A DNA stretch of 64,000 nucleotides from Sphingomonas natans. GTDB taxonomy: Bacteria; Pseudomonadota; Alphaproteobacteria; Sphingomonadales; Sphingomonadaceae. Of this stretch, positions 17,357 through 24,078 are shown piece after piece. The notes beneath the pieces were generated by a model, which did no database searches, was not told the origin of the DNA, and saw only the letters and a list, made by a program, of their open reading frames with translations. The DNA is taken from NCBI RefSeq assembly GCF_030546695.1, contig NZ_JAUOTP010000012.1, forward strand, positions 62,001 through 126,000, written 5' to 3'. The position numbers and the translations under genes were made by a program. Position 1 is the stretch's first letter, and every line of letters begins with the position of its first letter.

Positions 17357-19009
17357 ATGATCTCCACCCTCGCTCTCGTCGCCGGCACCGCCGCTACCGC
17401 TTTCGGTGCCGACCGCGCCCGCCGCCGGCTGATCCTGTCCCAAGCCAAGCATCCGTCGCTGGCCGGCCATGTCCGCTGGGGCAAGAGGATCGCCGGGCAG
17501 ATCCCGGCGACGCGTTACGACGAGGCCGAGGCGTTCCGCATCGACGGCACGCCGGACGAGATCGCGGCGGCGCGCGAGGCGGGCTTCCGCCGGCTCGCCG
17601 CCCTGTTCGCCGAGCGCTATCCCAAGAGCCGCGCGCTGACCGCGGAGACCAAGCCGGGCCTGTCCGACCTGCAATTCACGGGCAGCTACCGCGTGCCCTT
17701 CCAGTTCGCGCAGATGGTGGCGACCGCGCTCTCGGCGGGAAGCTTCTACGAGCGTTCCGACGGGCCGGTGCTGACCGATCTCGACGGCAACCGATTGTGG
17801 GACCTGACCGGCTCCTACGGCGTCAACGTGCTCGGCAACGAGGCGTATAAGCGCCTGATGCGCGCGGCGGTGGACGAGGCCGAGCCGCTCGGCGCGGTGC
17901 TGGGCGGGCTGCACCGAAACGTCGCCGACAATGTCGCGCGGCTGAAGGCGCTGTCGGGGCTCGACGAGGTCTCGTTCCACATGTCCGGCACCGAAGCGGT
18001 GATGCAGGCGGTGCGGCTCGCGCGCTATCACACCGGGCGCAGCCATCTCGTCCGCTTCTGCGGCGCCTATCATGGCTGGTGGGGCGACGTGCAGCCGGGG
18101 ATCGGCAATCCCGTGCCCGCCGACGGAACCTATACGCTCGCCGACATGTCCGAGAAATCGCTGCGCGTGCTGGCGAGCAAGAAGAATATCGCCTGCGTGC
18201 TCGTCAATCCGCTGCAGGCTTTGCACCCGAACAAGGGCGCGCCCTCCGACGGGGCGCTGGTCGCGGGGCGCATCGTGACGGGCGCCGATCGCGAGGCTTA
18301 TGCGGCGTGGCTGAAGCGGCTCGCCGACGTCTGCCGCGCGAACGGCATCGTGCTGATCCTGGACGATGTGTTCACCGGCTTCCGGCTCGCGCCGGGGGGT
18401 GCCGCAGAATATTATGGCGTGCAGCCGGATCTGGTGACCTACGGCAAGACTTTGGGCGGGGGCTTTCCGGTCGGCGTGCTGTGCGGGCGTGCGAGTCTGA
18501 TGCGGCGCTTCCGCGAGGACCGGCCGGTCGACATCTGCTTCGCGCGCGGCACGTTCAACGCCCATCCTTATGTGATGGCGGCGATGAACGGCTTCCTGCG
18601 CACGCTGGACGAGCCCGCGACGCGCGCGCTCTACGACGGGCAGCATGCGCGCTGGGACGATCGGGCCGCGGCATTGAACGCGCGGCTGGCCGAGCAGGGC
18701 CTGCTCGTGCGCGTCGCCCATCTCGGATCGATCTGGACGGTGCTCCACGAGGCGCCCTCGCGCTACAACTGGATGCTGCAATATTATCTCCGCGCCGAGG
18801 GGCTGGCGCTCAGCTGGGTCGGCACCGGGCGGCTGATCTTCAGCCTCGATTATGACGATGCCGCCTTCGGCGAGGTTGCCGATCGCTTCGTGGCGGCGGC
18901 GGAGCGGATGCAGGCCGATGGCTGGTGGTGGTGCCCCGAAGGCGCGACCAGCAAGACGATCGGGCGGACGTTGCTGAAGGAGGCGATCCTGCGGCGGCTG
19001 GGGCGGTGA
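17357..19009 (+). CDS. Class III PLP-dependent aminotransferase
   Basis: The 550-residue protein has the class III (glutamate-1-semialdehyde aminomutase-like) core. It shows FHMSGTEAVMQAVRLAR, CGAYHGWWGD, ILDDVFTGFR with the PLP-binding Asp, and the lysine motif VTYGKTLGGGFPVG. The N-terminal extension of about 110 residues begins with a hydrophobic stretch (ISTLALVAGTAATAFGA) that could be a membrane anchor. This extension sets it apart from HemL, so tetrapyrrole synthesis is unlikely. The substrate is unknown. It lies among phospholipid genes, so an amino-lipid role is conceivable; that is inference. Confidence 0.85.
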   Translation: MISTLALVAGTAATAFGADRARRRLILSQAKHPSLAGHVRWGKRIAGQIPATRYDEAEAFRIDGTPDEIAAAREAGFRRLAALFAERYPKSRALTAETKPGLSDLQFTGSYRVPFQFAQMVATALSAGSFYERSDGPVLTDLDGNRLWDLTGSYGVNVLGNEAYKRLMRAAVDEAEPLGAVLGGLHRNVADNVARLKALSGLDEVSFHMSGTEAVMQAVRLARYHTGRSHLVRFCGAYHGWWGDVQPGIGNPVPADGTYTLADMSEKSLRVLASKKNIACVLVNPLQALHPNKGAPSDGALVAGRIVTGADREAYAAWLKRLADVCRANGIVLILDDVFTGFRLAPGGAAEYYGVQPDLVTYGKTLGGGFPVGVLCGRASLMRRFREDRPVDICFARGTFNAHPYVMAAMNGFLRTLDEPATRALYDGQHARWDDRAAALNARLAEQGLLVRVAHLGSIWTVLHEAPSRYNWMLQYYLRAEGLALSWVGTGRLIFSLDYDDAAFGEVADRFVAAAERMQADGWWWCPEGATSKTIGRTLLKEAILRRLGR

Positions 19010-19012
19010 TCC

Positions 19013-19152
19013 AATCCTCCCCCTGCAAGGGGGAAGTGGCATCGCGCAGCGATGACGGAGGGGGTTCCCTCCGCATCTACGGATCGCCCTGCGAGGATCC
19101 ACCCCACCACCATGCTTCGCATGGTCCCCCTCCCCCTTGCAGGGGGAGGATT
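19013..19152. repeat. Long inverted-repeat element (22-bp perfect arms)
   Basis: A 22-bp arm at 19013-19034 (AATCCTCCCCCTGCAAGGGG plus GA) is repeated exactly as its reverse complement at 19131-19152. An inner palindrome CATGCTTCGCATG lies near 19110-19122. The right arm overlaps the stop codon of the next - strand gene. It resembles the GC-rich spacer repeats seen in sphingomonads and Caulobacter. It separates two convergent genes and may act as a terminator. Confidence 0.8.
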
Positions 19153-19786
19153 ATGCTGTGCCGTGATCCATCCGCTCGCCCTTGAGGAGGCGGAAGGGGG
19201 CGCGCCAGTAGAGCAGGAAATCGTTGAACGGATCGGTGACGATCTTCGTCGCCCAGACGAGCCCCGACATCACGTCGCGCAGGAAGAAGAGCTGGACGGT
19301 GCGGAACAGCAGCCCGCCACCGCCGACGCCCAGCCACAGGATGCCGACTGCGCGCAGCACGTCGCGATAGCCCTGCGGCGCGGGTAGCAGCCCGAACAAA
19401 GTGGGGCTGGCGAACAGGATCAGCGGGCTCAGCGCCCACAGAGTCATCAGCACGACCTTGCGGAACAGATTGTAGCCGACCTTGATCTCTTCCTTGTGGA
19501 CATGCGTCGCCTGGTTGACGTGATCATAGCCCTTGGGCTCGAAGAAGAAGTGGCCCGCCTGCCGGCTCGTCATCGCCACGCCCCAGGCGAGCAGGCTCGC
19601 CAGCGCCGGATCGGTGAACAGCAGGACATAAGCGGTCAGGAAGGTCGTCGCGCTGACGAAGTGCAGGCTCTGATTGACCAGGCTGTGATGATAATAACGA
19701 TGATCGTCCCAGCGCTGCTCCTGGAGCTGCGCCTTGAAGCCCATGCGATCTTCTTCATCGGCGGCGTACATCTTGAGGGCCTTCAT
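19151..19786 (-). CDS. His-rich integral membrane protein, possibly Mpo1/DUF962-like
   Basis: A 211-residue protein with about four membrane helices. Its histidine-bearing motifs are DDHRYYHHSLVNQSLHFVS near residue 30-45 and SRQAGHFFFEPKGYDH near 75-90. The N...H plus Q.GH..FE layout resembles the Mpo1/YGL010w family; yeast Mpo1 is an iron-dependent dioxygenase acting on 2-hydroxy fatty acids. The match is remote and tentative. The ATG overlaps the stop of the PmtA-like gene by 4 nt (ATGA), so it should be co-translated and take part in the same lipid process. Confidence 0.6.
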   Translation of the reverse strand: MKALKMYAADEEDRMGFKAQLQEQRWDDHRYYHHSLVNQSLHFVSATTFLTAYVLLFTDPALASLLAWGVAMTSRQAGHFFFEPKGYDHVNQATHVHKEEIKVGYNLFRKVVLMTLWALSPLILFASPTLFGLLPAPQGYRDVLRAVGILWLGVGGGGLLFRTVQLFFLRDVMSGLVWATKIVTDPFNDFLLYWRAPFRLLKGERMDHGTA

Positions 19787-20430
19787 GCGGCGGCTCCCGG
19801 AAGCTTGCGATAGCGGATCAGCTCGAAATGGCCGAGCGGCGGCAGCGGCGAGCGCTCCATCAGGCGGACCGACGGCGCGCCTTTCTCCCACGCGGCATAA
19901 CGCGCCCACGAAAATTCGGTGCGGAAGCCGAGACGGCTCGTGATCGGCATCAGCATCTTCTCGATCGAGGCGCGCGTGCCGCCCTCGGCGCCGATGCGCG
20001 TGGTGATGATGATCTCTCCGCCCGGCCGCACGACGCGCGCGAGTTCGTCCAGCGCGCGCTCGGGATTGGGGACGGCGGTGATCACATATTGGGCAATGGC
20101 GACGTCGAAGCTTCCGTCGGCGAAGCGCAGATCCTCGGCATCCATCACCTCGATCGCCTCGACATTGTCGAGCCGGGCGGCGCGGGCGCGCGCCTTGTCG
20201 AGAATCTTGTCCGAGATATCGATCCCGTACACGCTGCAGCCGCGCCCGTAGAAAGGCAGCGAGATGCCGGTGCCGACTCCGACCTCGAGCACACGCCCGC
20301 CGATGCGTGCGGCCGCCTCGATCGAGCGGGCGCGTCCCTGACGGAAAACGGGGCCGAAGACGAGATCGTAGATCGGCGTCCACCTGTCATAGGCCGAGGC
20401 GACGCCGCTGGTATTCATCGTAAGTGCCAT
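19783..20430 (-). CDS. PmtA-like phospholipid N-methyltransferase
   Basis: The 215-residue class I SAM methyltransferase has YDRWTPIYDLVFGPVFRQGR at the N-terminus and the SAM motif GGRVLEVGVGTGISLPFY (about 44-61). Both are features of the short Rhodobacter-type phosphatidylethanolamine N-methyltransferase PmtA. It would methylate PE towards phosphatidylcholine at the inner membrane. Other lipid substrates are possible. GGGAG precedes the ATG at 20430. The promoter region carries a Pho-box-like repeat on the same strand 64 nt upstream. The downstream membrane protein overlaps by 4 nt. Confidence 0.72.
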   Translation of the reverse strand: MALTMNTSGVASAYDRWTPIYDLVFGPVFRQGRARSIEAAARIGGRVLEVGVGTGISLPFYGRGCSVYGIDISDKILDKARARAARLDNVEAIEVMDAEDLRFADGSFDVAIAQYVITAVPNPERALDELARVVRPGGEIIITTRIGAEGGTRASIEKMLMPITSRLGFRTEFSWARYAAWEKGAPSVRLMERSPLPPLGHFELIRYRKLPGAAA

Positions 20431-20460
20431 TTCGGGCTCCCTGGATCGAAGCCCCTCTAT

Positions 20461-20478
20461 CGGTCACATACAAGTCAA
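20461..20478 (+). promoter_or_regulatory. Weak PhoB-box-like repeat, divergent pmtA/plcP promoter
   Basis: The sequence CGGTCAC ATAC AAGTCAA has GTCA cores 11 bp apart. The first half-site matches the Pho box at 6 of 7, the second at 4 of 7. It is the weakest of three such sites in this 185-nt spacer. Confidence 0.35.
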
Positions 20479-20493
20479 GACGGCGAAGATCAG

Positions 20494-20511
20494 ATGAAGG
20501 TTCGATGACGA
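20494..20511 (-). promoter_or_regulatory. PhoB-box-like repeat facing the PmtA-like gene
   Basis: On the - strand it reads TCGTCAT CGAA CCTTCAT, with TCAT cores 11 bp apart and 10 of 14 half-site positions matching the Pho box. It ends 64 nt before the ATG at 20430. Confidence 0.45.
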
Positions 20512-20530
20512 CGGCCAAAATGAAACTGGC

Positions 20531-20548
20531 TTATCATCATAATGTCAT
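20531..20548 (+). promoter_or_regulatory. PhoB-box-like repeat upstream of plcP
   Basis: The sequence TTATCAT CATA ATGTCAT has TCAT cores 11 bp apart and 11 of 14 half-site positions matching. It ends 67 nt before the plcP start codon, a suitable place for PhoB activation. Confidence 0.6.
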
Positions 20549-20615
20549 CTTGCCGAAACGAGACCATCACTGTGCGTGACTAAGCGTCCTCGCGAGTAGC
20601 GAGGAGAAGAGGCGT

Positions 20616-21548
20616 ATGTCTCAGCCGGAAGCGAAGCGTGATCTGCGCCCCGTCCCCCCCGTTCGCCCCGTCGCCCGGCGCGCGCTCGTGCCGATGCCGA
20701 GCTGGCTGGTCGAACCCGAGACCGAGACGAAGCATCCGCACCGTCCGCGGATGCGGTACCGGACGGTCTGGATCTCCGATATCCATCTCGGCACGCCGGG
20801 CTGCAATGCCGAGCTGCTGGTCGATTTCCTGAAATCGATCGAGTGCGAGACGCTGTATCTGGTCGGCGACATCGTCGATGCCTGGCAGCTCAAGAAGGGC
20901 TGGTACTGGCCGCCGCGCCATAACGACGTCGTCCGCCGCATCCTGAAGATGGCGAAGCGCGGCACCGATGTCGTCTATGTGCCGGGCAATCACGACGAGA
21001 TTTTCCGCGATTATGTCGGGCTCGCCTTCGGCGACGTGACGATCGCCGACGAGGTCATCCACGTCACCGCCGACGGGCGGCGGCTGCTGGTGCTTCACGG
21101 GGACCAGTTCGACGGCGTCGTGCTCTATGCGCGCTGGCTCGCCTTCCTCGGCGACAGTGCCTACACGATGCTGCTCAAGATGAACGGCGGCGTGAACGCC
21201 GTCCGGCGCCGGCTGGGCCTGCCCTATTGGAGCCTCGCCGCGCATCTGAAGAAGCGCGTCAAGAACGCGGTCCAGTTCATCTGCCGCTTCGAGGAGGTCG
21301 TCGCGCATGCCGCCGCCGAGCGCGGGGTGGACGGCGTCGTCTGCGGGCACATCCATTCGGCCGAGATCCGCCAGTTCGGCGACATCACGTATTACAATGA
21401 CGGCGACTGGGTGGAGAGCTGCACGGCCTTGGTCGAGCATGCCGACGGCCGGATCGAGGTGCTCGACTGGGCCGAGAAGCGCCGGCTGGAAGCGCTCGAC
21501 AAGATGAAGCCCGCCGCCGCGACGGGCCGCGAACTGGTGACGGCGTGA
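20616..21548 (+). CDS. plcP: PlcP-like phospholipase C (metallophosphoesterase)
   Basis: The 310-residue calcineurin-type metallophosphoesterase contains all five metal motifs in order: ISDIHLG, VGDIVDAW, PGNHDE, LHGDQFD and CGHIHSAE. It resembles LpxH-type UDP-diacylglucosamine hydrolases but matches the PlcP type, which in Sinorhizobium degrades phosphatidylcholine and other phospholipids to diacylglycerol under phosphate limitation. GAGGAG precedes the ATG and a Pho-box-like site lies upstream. The next gene, a GT4 glycosyltransferase, starts inside its stop codon. The PlcP assignment rests on that pairing plus the motifs. Confidence 0.85.
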   Translation: MSQPEAKRDLRPVPPVRPVARRALVPMPSWLVEPETETKHPHRPRMRYRTVWISDIHLGTPGCNAELLVDFLKSIECETLYLVGDIVDAWQLKKGWYWPPRHNDVVRRILKMAKRGTDVVYVPGNHDEIFRDYVGLAFGDVTIADEVIHVTADGRRLLVLHGDQFDGVVLYARWLAFLGDSAYTMLLKMNGGVNAVRRRLGLPYWSLAAHLKKRVKNAVQFICRFEEVVAHAAAERGVDGVVCGHIHSAEIRQFGDITYYNDGDWVESCTALVEHADGRIEVLDWAEKRRLEALDKMKPAAATGRELVTA

Positions 21549-22606
21549 GGATCGCGCTCGTCTCGGACGCCTGGGCGCCGCAGGTCAACGGCGTGGTGCG
21601 CACGTTGCAGACGACCGTCGCGACGCTGCGCGCGCGCGGCCACGCGGTCGAGACGATCACCCCGGACGCCTTCCGCACGATCGCCTGCCCGACCTATCCC
21701 GAGATCCGCCTCGCGCTCGGCTGCGGCCGCGCCGTGGCGGATCGGCTGGAGCAGGCGGCGCCGGATGCGGTGCATATCGCGACCGAAGGCTCGCTCGGCT
21801 GGGCGGCGCGGCGCTGGTGCCTGAGCGCGGGCCGGCCGTTCACGACGAGCTTCCACACGCATTTCCCGGATTATGTGGCGATGCGGACGGGGCTGCCCGC
21901 CAAATGGTTCTGGCCGATCCTCGGGCGGTTCCATCGCCCGGCGCATGCGATCATGGTCGCGACCGAGACGCTGGCGACCGAGCTTGCCGGACATGGGCTG
22001 ACGCAGACGCGGCGCTGGTCGCGCGGCGTCGACCTCTCGCTTTTCTCGCCCTCCCGGTCGTCGCACCCGATGCTCGCCGGACGGCGCGGACCGATCCAGC
22101 TCTATGTCGGCCGGGTCGCCTGCGAGAAGAATATCGAGGCGTTCCTCGCCTCGTCCGTGCCCGGTACGAAGGTCATCGTCGGTGACGGGCCGGCGCGGAC
22201 GGCGCTGGAGCGGCGCTTTCCGCAGGCCCTGTTCCTCGGCGCGCTGCACGGCGCGGAACTGGCCTCGGTCTATGCCGGCGCCGACGTGTTCGTCTTTCCG
22301 AGCCGGACCGATACGTTCGGGCTCGTGATGATCGAAGCGCTCGCCTCCGGCGTGCCCGTGGCGGCCTTTCCGGTTCACGGCCCGCTCGACGTGATCGGCG
22401 GGCTGGGGCGCGGCCCGGGCGGCCGGGCGGGGGCGCCAATCGGCGCGCTGCGCGACGATCTGGATGCCGCGATCCGCGCGGCGCTGACGGCCGATCGCGG
22501 CGCCTGCGTGGCGGAGGGCCGGCGCTATGCGTGGGAGGCCTGCACCGACCAGTTCCTGGCGGCGCTTGCCGGTCCTGTGGAGCGGCGTTTCGCGCACGCG
22601 GCCTGA
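21545..22606 (+). CDS. GT4 glycosyltransferase, Agt-like diacylglycerol glycosyltransferase
   Basis: The 353-residue GT-B protein begins RIALVSDAWAPQVNGVVRTL, carries SFHTHFPDY and, in the C-terminal domain, LYVGRVACEKNIEAFL, VGDGP and FPSRTDTFGLVMIEALASGVPVAA (the nucleotide-sugar site). It belongs to the GT4 group with SqdX, PimB and Agt. It starts at a GTG that overlaps the plcP stop (GTGA). In other alphaproteobacteria, Agt glycosylates the diacylglycerol made by PlcP to give phosphate-free glycolipids, and the same role is inferred here. The sugar donor cannot be told from sequence. Confidence 0.85.
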   Translation: MRIALVSDAWAPQVNGVVRTLQTTVATLRARGHAVETITPDAFRTIACPTYPEIRLALGCGRAVADRLEQAAPDAVHIATEGSLGWAARRWCLSAGRPFTTSFHTHFPDYVAMRTGLPAKWFWPILGRFHRPAHAIMVATETLATELAGHGLTQTRRWSRGVDLSLFSPSRSSHPMLAGRRGPIQLYVGRVACEKNIEAFLASSVPGTKVIVGDGPARTALERRFPQALFLGALHGAELASVYAGADVFVFPSRTDTFGLVMIEALASGVPVAAFPVHGPLDVIGGLGRGPGGRAGAPIGALRDDLDAAIRAALTADRGACVAEGRRYAWEACTDQFLAALAGPVERRFAHAA

Positions 22607-22720
22607 CGCGCGACCTGCGCGCGACAATCTGTCGGGCGCGATCCGCTTACGGTGAAATTTGGGCGATTCGGCAGCTGGAGGAGGCTGCTCCGCGCGGCAG
22701 ATGTCGCCGCAGATTCGTGT

Positions 22721-22774
22721 ATTCTGGTCGGGGCGACAGGATTCGAACCTGCAACCCTCAGACCCCTAATCTGA
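22721..22774 (-). repeat. att-like partial copy of tRNA-Pro 3' half (left island end)
   Basis: These 54 bp match 37129-37182 at 51 positions, with the first 32 bp identical. Read on the - strand they are the anticodon arm, T-arm, acceptor 3' strand and CCA of tRNA-Pro. The 5' half of the tRNA is absent, so it is not a functional gene. This is the expected far-end product of integration at a tRNA 3' end. Confidence 0.8.
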
Positions 22775-23303
22775 AAACGGACAATCCCCCACTTTACCCG
22801 CACATGGGTGTAGCTTTATTTAAAAACATTAGGGGGTCGCTTAACGCGGCGCCCTTTTTGTTTCGGATGACGCAGCCAAGCGCTTCTACGCATCAGGCAC
22901 ACTTCATTAATCAATGATGTCAATGGCTTGAAATTTTCAACGCATTGTCTTTGACAGGTCGGTTTATCCACGGCTTCAAACTCCATCGCGAAGCACGCTC
23001 GTGCACGTTGGTGGTAAGCAGAATGATCACTTCGGGGCGGTAGACCGTGGTAAGCAGCTGTTCGTTCATACTGGTCATCGGCTGCTATGCGTCTCTATTC
23101 TGCTTTGTAAAACGGTCTGCAATCCTGAAATCCGCCTTGCATCCATGCGGGGCGGTCAGCGCCACGAACCGTAGCGTTGGGGAAGCTGAGGGACGGTTGC
23201 GGCGTCATCGGGTCGAGCGGGCCTGCAAATATACTTGATCCGAGGGTCATAAACTGTCGCCTTCTACGGTAAACCGTCCATATTTTACCGTGATGCCTGA
23301 GTT
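22775..23303. other. Gene-poor AT-richer stretch inside left island end
   Basis: These roughly 530 nt have lower GC than the surroundings. Only short open frames without ribosome-binding sites or recognisable motifs are present. A possible terminator-like region (GGGGGTCGC...GCGGCGCCCTTTTT) lies at about 22830-22858. Otherwise I see nothing. Confidence 0.5.
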
Positions 23304-23765
23304 TCATGAAATTAGGGGGGCTCTCCTAATTACCGTCTTCAGAACGAAGCTTGAGTTAATTCTCGATAACATCGGGATTCGCGACAGTTTCGCGACCATC
23401 AACTGGAAATGCTCCAGATCGGATACTACTACTCTAAGAAGATAGTCGAAATCTCCCGTCATTTGAAAGCAATCCGTCACCTCTTCGACTGCCAGGACGC
23501 TGGATTCAAAAGCTGTCAGTGCTTCGTCCGACTGGCGATCAAGAGTTATGGAGATCAGCGCCTCTATCGCGCCAATCAAACGCTTTTCATCCAATCTCGC
23601 GCCATAGCCGAGAATATACCCCTCGCTTTCGAGGCGCCGAACACGGCGCAGAGTCGGCGTCAGCGAAAGCCCTATCCCGTCGGCAAGATCGCGCCAGGAA
23701 ACGCGGGCGTCTTGGGTCAACCGCTGGAGAATATGGATGTCGAACGTGTCGAGCTTCGCGGCCAT
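23304..23765 (-). CDS. Lrp/AsnC-family transcriptional regulator
   Basis: The 153-residue protein has an N-terminal winged HTH (LDTFDIHILQRLTQDARVSWRDLADGIGLSLTPTLRRVRRLESEGYI) and a C-terminal RAM/AsnC ligand domain (ALISITLDRQSDEALTAFESSV...CFQMTGDFDYLLRVVVSDLEHF). These regulators respond to amino acids. The start at 23765 has CGGAGG 6 nt upstream; an earlier ATG would add a non-homologous lead. It is divergent from the TonB receptor gene and is the likely local regulator of the peptide-use cluster. Confidence 0.92.
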   Translation of the reverse strand: MAAKLDTFDIHILQRLTQDARVSWRDLADGIGLSLTPTLRRVRRLESEGYILGYGARLDEKRLIGAIEALISITLDRQSDEALTAFESSVLAVEEVTDCFQMTGDFDYLLRVVVSDLEHFQLMVAKLSRIPMLSRINSSFVLKTVIRRAPLIS

Positions 23766-24078
23766 GCCGATTCCTCCGTGCTGTCGACTGCTACAGCGCC
23801 TCGACATGATAAGTCCACAATGCCGCGACTCTGGTCGATCTCCCGATACTAGAATATTGACGCGAAAGGCCAATCTGTATGCGCTTTGTAGCGCAAACAC
23901 GCTAAAATCAAGGTGATTAAGCAGGATATTTGGAGTTGCCTTATTTCGATAATTGCCGCTTCATGTCACTTCAATGACGGCGAGGGCACGGACGGGCATC
24001 GGTGCGGCAGCGGAAAACCGCGCCGGACACGGGGGAGCGGGACGATGACCGTCCTGCCCCAAGCGGGGGCGCATCATT
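23766..24078. promoter_or_regulatory. Divergent regulatory region, Lrp gene / TonB receptor
   Basis: The 313-nt spacer holds AT-rich sequence around 23860-23960, with TTGTAGCGCAAACACGCTAAAAT as a possible promoter-like segment near 23884-23907. A GC-rich leader with inverted CCCC/GGGG segments lies just before the receptor ATG. No specific operator could be assigned. Confidence 0.35.

Noticed and set aside
22721-22774. A second functional tRNA-Pro
   Set aside because: Only the 3' half is present; the D-arm and 5' acceptor strand are missing, and the anticodon loop has substitutions.
23047-23238. A small protein gene in the left island margin
   Set aside because: No ribosome-binding site, no recognisable motif, and composition like non-coding sequence.
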